Below are positions 7,895 through 17,881 of a DNA stretch of 64,000 nt, one piece after another. The stretch spans positions 434,001 through 498,000 of the forward strand of contig NZ_VOAZ01000001.1 of NCBI RefSeq assembly GCF_008369115.1, written 5' to 3'. This DNA is from Psychrobacter sp. ANT_WB68. GTDB taxonomy: Bacteria > Pseudomonadota > Gammaproteobacteria > Pseudomonadales > Moraxellaceae. A model generated the notes under the pieces. The model was not told the DNA's origin and did no database searches. It saw only the letters and a program-made list of their open reading frames with translations. A program made the translations under genes and the position numbers. How positions within the stretch are numbered: position 1 is the stretch's first letter; every line of letters starts with the position of its first letter.

Positions 7895-9004
7895 CTACCG
7901 ATAGATATCAGTGCGACCATCAGGGCCGTTTTTAAAGCGACGATGGAACCACATCCACTGGGTTGGATCAATACGAATCAATCCTTCTAGTACTTCATTA
8001 ACGCGCGTTGCATCAGCAACCTCGTCATCACTGGGATAGTTATCAAGCTCTGGCGTAATCGTTAAATGATAATGCGGACGTTTGCCTTTTGGTAGGTTAT
8101 CGGGCGTTTGTCGATAGGTATGCAACGCCATTAATGCGGGTGGATGCTGTTTGTCGCCTAATTTTGCCATGCGCCGTGAAGCCGTTATGGTGGCTGCAGG
8201 TACGCCAAAGAATGGTGCCATCACGCCTTGCTTGAGACCATAATCTTGGTCAGGGGAATACCAGACAACATGTCCGGCTTTGATAGAATTGACCAAACTA
8301 CGCATGTCTCGGCTAGAAATCTGTGTTCCGAATATATTGGTGCGACCATTATAAATAAACCAGTCAAGTAAGGGGTTATTCTGCGTGCGATACATACAGT
8401 CTAAGGCAAAAAATTGCGCACAAAATAAGCCACCCAAATCAAGCATCGTATAGTGAGCACCTAACAAAATCACAGGACGACCTTCGTTTTTTGCCGTGAC
8501 TAAATGTTGTAAGCCCGAGATTGAAACGGTACGTGTAAAAATATTGGGACGAAACCAAGCGCATAAGGTTTCGAACACACCAATACCTTGATTCACAAAA
8601 ACTTGCTTTGCCATGAGCTCACGCTCGGCTTCAGGTTTCTCTGGGAAAGCCAATCTTAGATTAATCAACGTATCACGCCGGCGTGAACCTGCTACTTTAT
8701 AGATTAAAATACCCAGTTTACGACCCAACCAAAACTGCCAACGTAACGGCAAATATATCATGGGCAGAAAAATCGCTAATAATAGCCAGATACCCCAATA
8801 TTTAGGCAACAAAAACTGCCACTGAAAGGGCTTTTTATCTGCTTGCACCGTTTGCTTGTGTGTTTGCGTAATTGTTGGCGTGCCGACAGGGATAGCTGGT
8901 GACTTAGCCATCTTGTTATGTTTATTATTATGCTGGCCTGCCGTCGGTGCTGGCATATCGGTTTTCGATGGCTTACTAGGGTCGTATTGTTCTGGGGCTT
9001 TCAT
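7895..9004 (-). CDS. Lipid A biosynthesis lauroyl/myristoyl acyltransferase (LpxL/HtrB family)
   Basis: Inner-membrane enzyme that transfers an acyl chain to a lipid A precursor at the cytoplasmic face. The catalytic HX4D motif is HYTMLD within LLGAHYTMLDLGG, and the conserved YSPDQDYG follows GHVVW. A hydrophobic segment (YWGIWLLLAIFLPMIYLPL) forms the N-terminal anchor. Before it lies a polar stretch of about 65 residues that is not part of the family core. I placed the start at ATG 9004 (369 aa). A longer frame reaches 9091, and a start at MAKSP about 25 residues later is also possible; none has a good ribosome binding site. It could be LpxL or LpxM; the sequence does not decide. Confidence 0.88.
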   Translation of the reverse strand: MKAPEQYDPSKPSKTDMPAPTAGQHNNKHNKMAKSPAIPVGTPTITQTHKQTVQADKKPFQWQFLLPKYWGIWLLLAIFLPMIYLPLRWQFWLGRKLGILIYKVAGSRRRDTLINLRLAFPEKPEAERELMAKQVFVNQGIGVFETLCAWFRPNIFTRTVSISGLQHLVTAKNEGRPVILLGAHYTMLDLGGLFCAQFFALDCMYRTQNNPLLDWFIYNGRTNIFGTQISSRDMRSLVNSIKAGHVVWYSPDQDYGLKQGVMAPFFGVPAATITASRRMAKLGDKQHPPALMALHTYRQTPDNLPKGKRPHYHLTITPELDNYPSDDEVADATRVNEVLEGLIRIDPTQWMWFHRRFKNGPDGRTDIYR

Positions 9005-9147
9005 AATGAGGACAAGGTAATAAAAGTTATGATTATGATGGGGGAGTGAGCGTGGCTTTGCAAGGTGATTTATGCACAAAAACTGGCACACCTCAAACCC
9101 ATCGCTAAAATACCCTGGTTAAAAATCATCACTAAAAAACAGCCATA

Positions 9148-9185
9148 AAAAAACCTTACAAGCTGTGACCAGCTTATAAGGTTTT
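9148..9185. terminator. Terminator after rplM-rpsI
   Basis: AAAACCTTACAAGCT pairs with AGCTTATAAGGTTTT with one mismatched pair around a 6-base loop. A and T runs on the flanks make it usable on both strands. It lies about 85 bases beyond the rpsI stop. Confidence 0.8.
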
Positions 9186-9268
9186 GCAAATCTATTCTTA
9201 TATTTAATGCTACAGCTGTTGCTCTGAGATAAAGACAACAGTCGCCAAAATATAAGAGATAGCTTTGA

Positions 9269-9655
9269 TTAACGTTTTGAGAATTGTGGACGTTTACGTG
9301 CTTTACGTAGACCCAATTTCTTACGTTCAACTTGACGTGAGTCACGAGTAACAAAACCAGCTGCTTTTAGAGCAGGTTTGTTGGTTTCGTCAAGCTCAAT
9401 CAATGCACGCGTGATGCCGTGACGGATTGCGCCAGCTTGACCACTAATACCGCCACCTTTTACAGTGATGTAAAGGTCATAAGCAGTAGGTGAGTCAAGT
9501 AGTTCTAAAGGCTGACGAACAACCATACGCGACGTTTCGCGGCTGAAATACTCATCAAGTGGTTTACCGTTAACAACAATGCTACCAGTACCTTTCGCTA
9601 AAAAGACACGAGCAGTAGAAGTCTTGCGGCGACCAGTTCCGTAATTGCGTTCCAT
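9269..9655 (-). CDS. rpsI: 30S ribosomal protein S9
   Basis: Small-subunit head protein whose C-terminal tail reaches the P-site tRNA. The sequence starts [15 protein letters not shown] and ends [11 protein letters not shown], both typical for uS9. The 128-aa length is standard. It begins 10 bases after the rplM stop, so translation is probably coupled within the rplM-rpsI operon. Confidence 0.98.
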   Translation of the reverse strand: MERNYGTGRRKTSTARVFLAKGTGSIVVNGKPLDEYFSRETSRMVVRQPLELLDSPTAYDLYITVKGGGISGQAGAIRHGITRALIELDETNKPALKAAGFVTRDSRQVERKKLGLRKARKRPQFSKR

Positions 9656-9665
9656 AAGTGTATCC

Positions 9666-10094
9666 TTAGATGTCTAGTTCTTTAGGTTGCTGAGCTTCAT
9701 GTGGATGTTCGGTGCCCGCATAAAGTTTTAGCTTCTTGATCATCGCGTAGCCAAGAGGACCTTTAGGAAGCATACCCTTAACCGCTTTGTGTAGAACATC
9801 TTCAGGCTTATGTGCAATCAGCTTAGTGAAGTTGGTTTCTTTAATACCGCCTGGGTAACCACTGTGACGATAGTACTTTTTATCTTGCGCTTTTTTACCC
9901 GTTACCGCGATTTTTTCTGCGTTGATAACAACGATAAAATCACCAGTGTCTACGTGTGGAGTATAAGAAGTCTTATGCTTGCCACGTAAGCGACTAGCGA
10001 TTTGAGTAGCTAAGCGACCAAGGGTTTTGCCGTCAGCATCTACGACATACCAGTCATGGGTCACTTCAGCTGGTTTTGCACTAAGTGTTTTCAT
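9666..10094 (-). CDS. rplM: 50S ribosomal protein L13
   Basis: Early-assembling 23S rRNA-binding protein. The sequence contains [27 protein letters not shown] and [11 protein letters not shown], all signatures of uL13; 142 aa is the standard length. AAGG precedes the ATG by about 9 bases. A good sigma-70 promoter (10165-10193) and a leader hairpin (10120-10150) lie directly upstream. In E. coli L13 represses its own operon through the leader, and the hairpin here fits that mode. Confidence 0.98.
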   Translation of the reverse strand: MKTLSAKPAEVTHDWYVVDADGKTLGRLATQIASRLRGKHKTSYTPHVDTGDFIVVINAEKIAVTGKKAQDKKYYRHSGYPGGIKETNFTKLIAHKPEDVLHKAVKGMLPKGPLGYAMIKKLKLYAGTEHPHEAQQPKELDI

Positions 10095-10119
10095 GATAAA
10101 ACCTTAAAATTAGAATTCG

Positions 10120-10150
10120 TTGAGAGTTTAGCTGGGAACGGGGCTCTCAA
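10120..10150 (-). promoter_or_regulatory. Leader hairpin of rplM-rpsI
   Basis: TTGAGAG and CTCTCAA form a perfect 7-bp stem with a 17-base loop in the 5' leader, between the predicted transcript start (about 10158) and the ATG at 10094. Autogenous control by L13 at the rplM leader is known in E. coli. That this hairpin is the binding site is inference. Confidence 0.5.
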
Positions 10151-10164
10151 AAAACAGACTGCAC

Positions 10165-10193
10165 ATTATAAGCAGTAGCGCCTACGCTTGCAA
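10165..10193 (-). promoter_or_regulatory. Sigma-70 promoter of rplM-rpsI
   Basis: On the minus strand a -35 TTGCAA (10188-10193) and a -10 TATAAT (10165-10170) are separated by exactly 17 bases. The -10 is perfect and the -35 matches consensus at four of six positions. Confidence 0.75.
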
Positions 10194-10305
10194 GCTGCAT
10201 TGGGGTTTATTTTCGCCTTATATACATTAAACTGCAGCGTTGGCCAGTTTTTTAGCGGTTTTAAACATTGGTAAAATTTGTTAATGGCTTTTATTAACCT
10301 GACAA

Positions 10306-10986
10306 TTATGACGGTGATAGCCGATAAAGTCCAGCGACAACTTGTCCAACTTTAGTTTGCTTTAAGCACTCAAAATCTATTATCCCTTGCGTTGTCTCTG
10401 TTGTGGCCGTAAGGTTTTGCGCTAATTGGTCTAATTGAGCGGTTAAATCTTTATCAGCTTCTAGATAGATAAGTGTTTCTGTCGTGATTAACGACTGAGT
10501 AATGAGCGCTGTTAAAATCGGCTGCCATAAATCTTGAGCGTAAGGCGGATCGATAAAAACGATATCAAAATGACGAGGAAGGGTTGAGTTTTTTGTCAGT
10601 ACTTGCTCCGCTGTCCCTTGGATGATTTGATAAGTTGTGGTGTTTAAGCGTAATTGCTCGGCGCTTTGCTGCAGCATGTTACTTTGTGCAGGATTTATTT
10701 CGATAAAGGTGGTGTGCGCCGCACCGCGTGATAGGGCTTCAAACCCTAAAACACCGCTACCAGCACAGCTATCAAGCACTTGGGCGTCATGAATATCCGC
10801 AATTAACCAATTAAATAAGGTCTCACGCAGGCGGTCTGGGGTCGGGCGCAAACCTTCGGCATCGATAAAGCTGACGCTACGGCGCTTAAATTGTCCACCA
10901 ATAATACGCACATCACCGACAGCACTGTTTTTTGTTTTTGCTTTAAGCGTTTTTTTAGGCTGTCGCGCACTGGATGTTTTTTTCAT
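10306..10986 (-). CDS. rsmD: 16S rRNA (guanine-966-N2)-methyltransferase
   Basis: SAM-dependent methyltransferase acting on G966 of 16S rRNA. The frame shows RIIGGQFKRR and GLRPTPDRLRETLFNWL (residues about 28-92), the SAM-binding LDSCAGSGVLGFEALSRGA, and the catalytic FIDPPYAQ. All are typical of RsmD/YhhF. At 226 aa it is a little longer than E. coli (198 aa) because of a Lys-rich N-terminus. It starts 53 bases after mrdA and may share its transcript. Confidence 0.92.
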   Translation of the reverse strand: MKKTSSARQPKKTLKAKTKNSAVGDVRIIGGQFKRRSVSFIDAEGLRPTPDRLRETLFNWLIADIHDAQVLDSCAGSGVLGFEALSRGAAHTTFIEINPAQSNMLQQSAEQLRLNTTTYQIIQGTAEQVLTKNSTLPRHFDIVFIDPPYAQDLWQPILTALITQSLITTETLIYLEADKDLTAQLDQLAQNLTATTETTQGIIDFECLKQTKVGQVVAGLYRLSPS

Positions 10987-11039
10987 AGCGTCTTTTTATT
11001 AAGCCTCTTATGAACTGTTTTTATTGATTGACTTTGGTA

Positions 11040-13034
11040 TTACTCAGAGCTAGCAGCGGTCGTTGTTTCAGCGCTTTTTGCTTGCGCTTCTGCCTGCTCT
11101 GCTAGGGCTTGTTCTTTATCACGTACGGCGTCACGCATTGCTTTATCAAATGCTTTTTGGCGTTTAATAATTTTCAGTTGATCGGCAGTCGGCGGTAAAA
11201 TAGGGTCAGTTTTACGCTGTAACATCCAATAGTCAAATAAGGCTCGGCCGATAGGAGCCGCAACAACACTACCGCCGCCGCCATTTTCGACCAATACCGC
11301 TAGGGCAATCTCGGGGTTCTCTACGGGTGCAAAACCATTGAACCAAGCATGATCCCAGTGGCGCTTATCCAGCGCAGATTTATTATAGCTTTTACCTTGG
11401 GCAATCGATTTTACCTGTGCCGTACCCGTCTTACCAGCAATACGATAGCGCGGTGTATAAATGCCACGTCCTGTACCCGCCTTAACGGTTTCCTCCATCG
11501 CATCGTGCATACGCGTCCAATCAGAAGGTTTACCGTTATATTCGATTTTGCCATCCGGTTTGGTGATGACGTCGACTGCAGCCGCCCCATCGCTACTTTT
11601 TAATAAATGCGGGGTGATGTGATAACCCTTGTTGGCAGTCATGGCTGTGGCATTAGCAATTTGCAGAGGCGTGGCTAAGAAATACCCTTGTCCGATACTG
11701 ACAGAGATGGTTTCACCCGGTAGCCAACCCTTATCATAGGTGTCTTTTTTCCATTTAGGTGATGGCATAACCCCAGGTTTTTCATTGGGTAAGTCAATAC
11801 CCGTTTGTTCACCAAAACCAAAGCGCACCATCCAGTCATGCAAGCGCTGAATACCCATCTCATAAGCCAATTTATAATAATAAGTATCGACCGACATCAC
11901 GATAGATTTCTTCAAATCCACCGAGCCGTGACCACCCTTTTTCCAATCGCGAAAACGGTGTGAATCGCCAGGCAGGCTAAAGTAACCGGGGTCGTAAATG
12001 GTCGTTTCCCAATCACGTAAACCGTAATGAATACCACCTAAACCTTCAAAAGGTTTAATGGTTGAGCCGGGCGGATAGGTACCTTGTAGCGCACGATTAT
12101 AAAGCGGCTGATCAAGGTCCTCACGCAGGTCACCATAATCTCTAAAGGAAATACCAGAGATAAAGGGATTGGGATCGTAGCTTGGGTTACTGACGAACGC
12201 CAACACATCGCCATTCTTTGGGTCGATGGCGACGATTGCTCCGCGGCGACCATCAAGCTGCTGCTGAGCCACGACCTGTAAGCCATAATCTAAGCTTAAG
12301 GTGATGTCATTACCAGCGATTGGCGCTTTGGTGTCAAGTTGACGAAGAATATTGCCATGGGCATCGGTTTCTACTGACTGATAACCTGGCTGTCCGAGCA
12401 AGATATCTTCATAAAAATCCTCAATGCCAATCTTGCCAATAAGGTCGGTGCCCGCATAGCGATCTTTATTTATTTGCTTGGACTCTTTATCGTTAATACG
12501 TCCGACATAACCAATCACGTGCGCAAACAGCTCATCATAAGGATAAGAGCGTGTGAGCTTACTCTGAATACTGACACCACGAAAAAAAGGCTGACGTTCA
12601 CTAAACTGCGCCAATTGCGCCTCGGTTAAATCAATTTTGATGGTCACGGGATCATTTTTGGTTTTGCTTAATCGTGCCAAAATATCGGTGATATTTTCAT
12701 CCGTCAAATCAAAGATAGGCGCCAGTAATTTTAAGGTGCGCTCTGGGTCTTCAACTTCATCGGGACTTAGCATAGCAGTAAATACGGGCTGATTGTCAGC
12801 GAGTATAACGCCGTTGCGGTCGTAAATATAACCGCGACTGGGCGGCGCCGATATCAGTTTAATGCGATTGTTGTCGGCTTGGGTGGTGTACTTATCGTGG
12901 GCATACACTTGTAAATAACCATAACGCGCAATCAAACCCATTAAACCCACAAACATACACAGCCCAAGGATAATAACGCGGCTGGTAAAAATACGATTAA
13001 CCTGTTCGGTATCGGGAGTGAGCGGTTTTTTCAT
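11040..13034 (-). CDS. mrdA: Penicillin-binding protein 2 (peptidoglycan transpeptidase)
   Basis: Elongasome transpeptidase that cross-links side-wall peptidoglycan. One N-terminal membrane helix (residues about 18-36) is followed by the pedestal domain and a transpeptidase domain. The domain has the catalytic STIK (324-327), SVD (381-383) and KTGT (535-538). The 664-aa length is close to E. coli PBP2 (633 aa), with an Ala/Glu-rich C-terminal tail. rodA, the usual partner, is not next to it; rsmD follows instead. No mre gene is in the window. Confidence 0.94.
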   Translation of the reverse strand: MKKPLTPDTEQVNRIFTSRVIILGLCMFVGLMGLIARYGYLQVYAHDKYTTQADNNRIKLISAPPSRGYIYDRNGVILADNQPVFTAMLSPDEVEDPERTLKLLAPIFDLTDENITDILARLSKTKNDPVTIKIDLTEAQLAQFSERQPFFRGVSIQSKLTRSYPYDELFAHVIGYVGRINDKESKQINKDRYAGTDLIGKIGIEDFYEDILLGQPGYQSVETDAHGNILRQLDTKAPIAGNDITLSLDYGLQVVAQQQLDGRRGAIVAIDPKNGDVLAFVSNPSYDPNPFISGISFRDYGDLREDLDQPLYNRALQGTYPPGSTIKPFEGLGGIHYGLRDWETTIYDPGYFSLPGDSHRFRDWKKGGHGSVDLKKSIVMSVDTYYYKLAYEMGIQRLHDWMVRFGFGEQTGIDLPNEKPGVMPSPKWKKDTYDKGWLPGETISVSIGQGYFLATPLQIANATAMTANKGYHITPHLLKSSDGAAAVDVITKPDGKIEYNGKPSDWTRMHDAMEETVKAGTGRGIYTPRYRIAGKTGTAQVKSIAQGKSYNKSALDKRHWDHAWFNGFAPVENPEIALAVLVENGGGGSVVAAPIGRALFDYWMLQRKTDPILPPTADQLKIIKRQKAFDKAMRDAVRDKEQALAEQAEAQAKSAETTTAASSE

Positions 13035-13626
13035 ATAAAGTCAGTACCCGGACGGTCAGTGAAGCGGTCGTTGATAAATCGATGGTCAATAAATCAGTAA
13101 GAGTCTGTGAAAGATAGATAGCGCGATGCGCTCATTCAAAGCGAGGTGAGCATAAAGGATAAGGCAAAGTCTTTCAATAACATAGCGGGACATTTTATCC
13201 ATAAGCCGTCAATTCATTTGTCTGCATTCGGCTGTTAACAATCTGCGCCACTCAACCATAAATTATAACAGAACAAATGCGCTGGCGCAGTATGCCGTCG
13301 TTTATTTGATGGGAGTATGATTGTGATTGTTAACGCTGTAGTTATCGATATTCTGATGGTTAATGCTGGTAGACGATAGTAAAGGTTTTAGGATTGAGAG
13401 GGGCGGGTAAAACGTGTCATCGCTAGTCACAACTTGCCTAGGGTTGATATGTGCTAATGAATAGCAAGTATGCTAAAATCAGGCGATTTATTTTAGCTAT
13501 TTAATGGGTTGTTTATGAGTTAAGTGGTTACTGGGGATAGAGCGGCTAGTTTTTGTTAAGCGTTCTTAATCTGCTAAGGATATTTGGTTAACAACGACAA
13601 TCATTACCTCAAGGATAATTAGAGTC
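13035..13626. other. Divergent intergenic region mrdA / DUF445 gene
   Basis: About 590 bases with no credible coding region, RNA gene or terminator. It should contain the outward promoters of both neighbours, but I cannot point to a convincing -35/-10 pair. Confidence 0.4.
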
Positions 13627-14961
13627 ATGGATGCAAATTCATTGTGGCAGGCGATAGCAGAACACCCTGAGTTTCTTGCTATGCTGACCATTCCACCGGT
13701 GACCGCATTTGTCACTTGGATACATGTGTGGATGGCACTCAAGATGCTATTTTATCCGGTTAAGTTTTGGGGGGTTCGGATTCCAAACTTCCCGTTTTTT
13801 GGCTTGCCAGGGTTAGGTTGGCAAGGTATCGTGCCGCGCAAGGCAGGCAAGATATCTGGCGTCATCGTTGATCAGACACTCTCAAAGCTGGGTTCGCTCG
13901 ATGAGTTTTTTCAGGCCATGGAACCAGATCAGATGGCCGTATTCATCACCAATGCGGTCGATGAAAACCTTGAAGTCTTGATTGATGAGATTATGCTTGA
14001 CCATTCGCCAGCGCTGTGGGGAAATCTCCCTTACGCATTAAAGCGCCGTGTGTACGCCCAAGCACACCAAGAATTGCCCAATATTATGCAATCTTTGGTG
14101 ACAGATTTGACCTATCACGTCGAAGATTTGGTCGATATGCGTAAGATGATTGTTAATAAGATGGAAAGCGACCGTCGTTTGATGGTCAATATGTTCTTAA
14201 AAGTTGGGCAAAAAGAGATTAATTTTATTTGGCATATCAGTGCCTTGATCGGTTTGATATTCGGTATCATCCAAATGTTTATATTTTTGGTGGTGCCGCA
14301 GCATTGGACGGTACCGTTTTTTGCTGCCATTTGGGGTTTCCTCACCAACTGGATTGCGATTTGGATGGTATTTAATCCCGTAGAGCCGCATTATATTCCG
14401 TATGTGAAGTTTTTTGCGCTACAAAGTCGCTTTCCGTTTATTACGTTACAACTGCCGCACATCGCTCAGTACCGCTTTCAAGGGGGCTTTATGAAGCGCC
14501 AAGAGGAGGTTTCTGAGGTTTTTGCTGAGATTGTGGTCAAAGATTTGGTGACTTTAGAAAATATCATGAATGAGATGATGTATGGGGACCGCGCCGCTGA
14601 GACGCGCGAGCTGATGAAATCACACCTGTATAAGGTGTTAGAATCGCCAGTGATTAGCACAACATTGAAAGTGGGACTGGGTCGCCGCGAGTTTGGGCAA
14701 TTAAAAAATACCATCATTGACAAATCAATCGTCGCTACCATGGTGCCCCTGCGTGACCCTGAGCTCAATGAAAGCCGAGCCAGTAAAATATTTGGGTTGT
14801 TTCGCGACCGTATTCGCGCGCTCTCACCCGATGAGTTTCAAAACCTATTACGTCCCGCTTTCCGTGAAGACGAGATGACCCTCATTGTACTAGGCGGCTT
14901 GACGGGGTTTTTAGCAGGTTGGTTACATCTGGTCTTGGTGTTTTTCCCTGCGATGCAGTGA
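13627..14961 (+). CDS. DUF445-family inner-membrane protein
   Basis: Function unknown. The 444-aa protein has an N-terminal hydrophobic segment (residues about 18-45), a central pair of membrane helices (about 200-250, including WHISALIGLIFGIIQMFIFLVV) and a C-terminal helix (about 418-442). The repeated charged blocks between them are typical of DUF445: the motif TNWIAIWMVFNPVEPHYI, and paired regions after each membrane segment. AAGGATAATTAGAG precedes the ATG. It is the last gene before ccmF but is separated from it by 240 bases, so a functional link is not implied. Confidence 0.85.
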   Translation: MDANSLWQAIAEHPEFLAMLTIPPVTAFVTWIHVWMALKMLFYPVKFWGVRIPNFPFFGLPGLGWQGIVPRKAGKISGVIVDQTLSKLGSLDEFFQAMEPDQMAVFITNAVDENLEVLIDEIMLDHSPALWGNLPYALKRRVYAQAHQELPNIMQSLVTDLTYHVEDLVDMRKMIVNKMESDRRLMVNMFLKVGQKEINFIWHISALIGLIFGIIQMFIFLVVPQHWTVPFFAAIWGFLTNWIAIWMVFNPVEPHYIPYVKFFALQSRFPFITLQLPHIAQYRFQGGFMKRQEEVSEVFAEIVVKDLVTLENIMNEMMYGDRAAETRELMKSHLYKVLESPVISTTLKVGLGRREFGQLKNTIIDKSIVATMVPLRDPELNESRASKIFGLFRDRIRALSPDEFQNLLRPAFREDEMTLIVLGGLTGFLAGWLHLVLVFFPAMQ

Positions 14962-15201
14962 TAGGAAGCTTTTTATGTTCTTTACACACATCGCATACAG
15001 ACAGGATACAGGAACGTGACAAGTTGACGCTAATGTACCATGCTGTAAACGTCCTAAGCTGCAATGGTTGATGAGGTTAAGCAGATAATAATGGCAATAG
15101 AAAATACCCGCAGTAAAGAATACTGGATACTCTCGAATATCCTGAAACACCAGTCCCTAAAATAAACAATGACCGTATTAAGGTAAACAAGGTTAGACCG
15201 T

Positions 15202-17211
15202 ATGTTAATCACAGAATTGGGTTATTTTGCCTTGCTGGCCGCTTTTGTATTGGCGATTTTGCAGGTGGTATTACCAACTATTGGCGTCATGAGTAACCAT
15301 GTTGCTTGGCAGCGTCTCGCACCAAGCTTAGCATGGGCGCAGTTTGCCGCCATGATTGTCTCATTTGGCGCATTGATGGCAGGCTTTTATTTTAATGACT
15401 TTAGCTTGGTCTACGTCACTCAGCATTCTAATACCTTGTTACCTTGGTATTATAAGCTTTCCGCGACTTGGGGCGGGCATGAAGGCTCGCTATTGCTTTG
15501 GATGACCATCATGGCAACTTGGTGTGCGCTAGTGTCATACTTTAGCCGTGGTTTGCCATTGTCGATGCGCGCACGCGTACTGGTGATACTGGCTGGCGTA
15601 CAGATGATGATGCTGGCGATGTTAATCTTTACCTCATCACCGTTTGATCGCACTTTGCCAAACTTACCCGTCGATGGCGCGGATTTAAACCCTGTGCTAC
15701 AAGATTTTGGTTTGATTATTCACCCGCCGATGTTGTATATGGGCTATGTGGGCATGGTCGTGCCGTTTGCTTTTTGTATGGCAGCATTATGGGAAGGGCG
15801 CTTGGATGCAGTTTGGACCCGTTGGTCGCGTCCATGGGCGTTGGCTGCTTGGGGCTTTTTAACGATTGGTATCGCGCTAGGTTCATGGTGGGCGTATTAC
15901 GAGCTTGGCTGGGGCGGATGGTGGTTCTGGGATCCGGTAGAAAACGCTTCATTAATGCCTTGGCTTGCCGGTTTGGCATTGCTGCATTCGTTGGCAGTGA
16001 CCGAGAAGCGCGGCGTCTTTAAAGCATGGACCATTATGCTGGCCATCTTTGCTTTTGCCTTAAGCCTCTTAGGTACTTTCCTCGTACGCTCAGGCGTCAT
16101 CACCTCGGTGCATTCGTTTGCTGCCGACCCAACACGTGGTTTTGTCATTTTAGTGATTTTGGGCATTATCGTTGGTGGTGGATTGTTGATGTTTGCCATC
16201 CGTGGTTGGCGATTGACGGTTGAGAGTCAGTATCAACTGATATCACGTGAATCATTTTTAGTGATTAATAACGTTATTATCCTAATTTCAACCCTAGTCG
16301 TACTGCTTGGTACGCTTTATCCTATTATCGCTGATGCCTTCAATTTGGGTCAGGTCTCTGTAGGTCCTCCGTATTTCAATGCGCTATTTGTGCCATTAAC
16401 GTGGTTGTTGTTGGTCGCGATGGGTATGGGTTCTAATATCCGCTGGAAGAAAGACAGTCGTCCGCTATTGGGCACTGGCATGGTCATTGCGGTCAGCAGT
16501 CTGGTGTTGGCGGCGATTATTGCTTATTTTGTCAGTCCTTCCGACATGCTTAATATTGGCGTGACGCTAGCCGTGAGTATTTGGGTGTTGTTTTGGATGG
16601 TCGTTGACTTCAAAGACAAAACCAAAAATGCACCAAGTTTCTTTAAGGGTCTAGGTCAGTTACGTTTGAGTTATTGGGGTCAACAGACCGCTCATATCGG
16701 TGTCATCATAGCCGTCATCGGTGTTGCCTTTACCAGTACCTTGAGTATTGAGCGGGATGTGGCACTGGGCGAAAATGATACCGTTCATGTGCAAGGCTAC
16801 GACTTTGAAGTCAAAGACTTTCATGAAGTGAGAGGCAGCAACTTTGACGGCATGCAAGCACAGGTTGAGGTGACCAAAGACGGTCGCAAAGTGACGACCT
16901 TGTATCCTGAAAAACGTACTTATGTGATTAGTATGATGCCAATGACCGAGGCGGCAATTGATGCCAGCCTCATGCGCGATGTCTATGTAGCATTGGGCGA
17001 ACCTATCGCTGAAGACAGTAACAAGTGGGCGGTACGTATTTATGTTAAGCCTTTGATTCGCTGGATATGGCTTGGCGCGATTATCATGGCATTAGGCGGC
17101 CTGCTAAGTATGCTCGATAGCCGCTATCGTATTAAAAAGATGAAGACATCGGCTCAAATTGTGGCAAATAAAGCAGGTTTTATCACTGAAGCTGAAATGG
17201 GGGAGAAATAA
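15202..17211 (+). CDS. ccmF: Cytochrome c heme lyase subunit CcmF
   Basis: Multi-pass membrane protein of the system I cytochrome c maturation machinery; it attaches heme from CcmE to apocytochrome CXXCH sites. The WWD heme-handling motif is present (WGGWWFWDPVENASLMPW, residues about 237-254), with many membrane helices and conserved periplasmic His positions (for example GGHEGS and HPPMLYMG). The 669-aa length matches the family. It heads the run ccmF-ccmG-ccmH-ccmI. The earlier ccmA-E genes are not in the window. Confidence 0.96.
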   Translation: MLITELGYFALLAAFVLAILQVVLPTIGVMSNHVAWQRLAPSLAWAQFAAMIVSFGALMAGFYFNDFSLVYVTQHSNTLLPWYYKLSATWGGHEGSLLLWMTIMATWCALVSYFSRGLPLSMRARVLVILAGVQMMMLAMLIFTSSPFDRTLPNLPVDGADLNPVLQDFGLIIHPPMLYMGYVGMVVPFAFCMAALWEGRLDAVWTRWSRPWALAAWGFLTIGIALGSWWAYYELGWGGWWFWDPVENASLMPWLAGLALLHSLAVTEKRGVFKAWTIMLAIFAFALSLLGTFLVRSGVITSVHSFAADPTRGFVILVILGIIVGGGLLMFAIRGWRLTVESQYQLISRESFLVINNVIILISTLVVLLGTLYPIIADAFNLGQVSVGPPYFNALFVPLTWLLLVAMGMGSNIRWKKDSRPLLGTGMVIAVSSLVLAAIIAYFVSPSDMLNIGVTLAVSIWVLFWMVVDFKDKTKNAPSFFKGLGQLRLSYWGQQTAHIGVIIAVIGVAFTSTLSIERDVALGENDTVHVQGYDFEVKDFHEVRGSNFDGMQAQVEVTKDGRKVTTLYPEKRTYVISMMPMTEAAIDASLMRDVYVALGEPIAEDSNKWAVRIYVKPLIRWIWLGAIIMALGGLLSMLDSRYRIKKMKTSAQIVANKAGFITEAEMGEK

Positions 17212-17212
17212 A

Positions 17213-17881
17213 ATGAGTCAATCAGATAATTCTTCCCAGAAAGCGCCTGAAAATAAAAGTGCTGCTAATAACAAAGCCACCAAAACGATGAAAAAAAGCC
17301 AAATGAAGATATGGTTTTTGATTCCTTTGATTGTTTTTGCCGGTTTTATGATTATGCTGTACCTGCGTTTGGGTCAGCCAACGGATATCGTGACCAATAC
17401 TGCGCTTGAGCGTCCGGTGCCTAAGTTTGAGTTGCCATTATTGTCAGATACCAGTCGCATTATGACCAATGACAATCTGCCGGATCAGCCGTTTTTGATG
17501 AATATTTGGGGTTCTTGGTGTCCTACTTGTATCATTGAGCATCCTTTTTTGATGCAATTAGAGGAACGCGGCGTCAATCTGGTTGGGGTGAACTATAAAG
17601 ATGATATTGGTGATGCCCTAGGATATTTGAACCGCGGCGGCGATCCTTTCTCGATGTCTATTCAGGATTTGTCCGGTCAGTTCGCGCTAGATTTAGGTTT
17701 GACAGGTGCTCCTGAAACCTTTGTGGTTGATGGCAAAGGTATTATTCGTCAGCACATTGTTGGTGAGGTTAATGAGAGCAATTGGCAAAGCCGTATCACC
17801 CCTTGCTTGATGCTGCTCAATGAAGCCGATAAGAAAAATATCAGTCCGGATCCTACTCAGGTTAAGGAGATGTGCAAATGA
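17213..17881 (+). CDS. ccmG: Thiol:disulfide interchange protein CcmG/DsbE
   Basis: Membrane-anchored periplasmic thioredoxin-like reductant for apocytochrome c. From ATG 17213 the protein has 222 aa. A Lys-rich cytoplasmic start and one membrane helix (residues about 32-50) precede the thioredoxin fold with WGSWCPTC (Cys103 and Cys106) and the cis-Pro loop TGAPETFVVD. The start lies one base after the ccmF stop, with GGGGGAGA just upstream. A longer frame from a TTG at 17159 overlaps ccmF and is less likely. It ends with ATGA overlap into ccmH. Confidence 0.95.
   Translation: MSQSDNSSQKAPENKSAANNKATKTMKKSQMKIWFLIPLIVFAGFMIMLYLRLGQPTDIVTNTALERPVPKFELPLLSDTSRIMTNDNLPDQPFLMNIWGSWCPTCIIEHPFLMQLEERGVNLVGVNYKDDIGDALGYLNRGGDPFSMSIQDLSGQFALDLGLTGAPETFVVDGKGIIRQHIVGEVNESNWQSRITPCLMLLNEADKKNISPDPTQVKEMCK

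Noticed and set aside
9070..9354. Minus-strand frame overlapping the 3' end of rpsI
   Set aside because: Shifted frame of rpsI running across its terminator. The composition is not protein-like.
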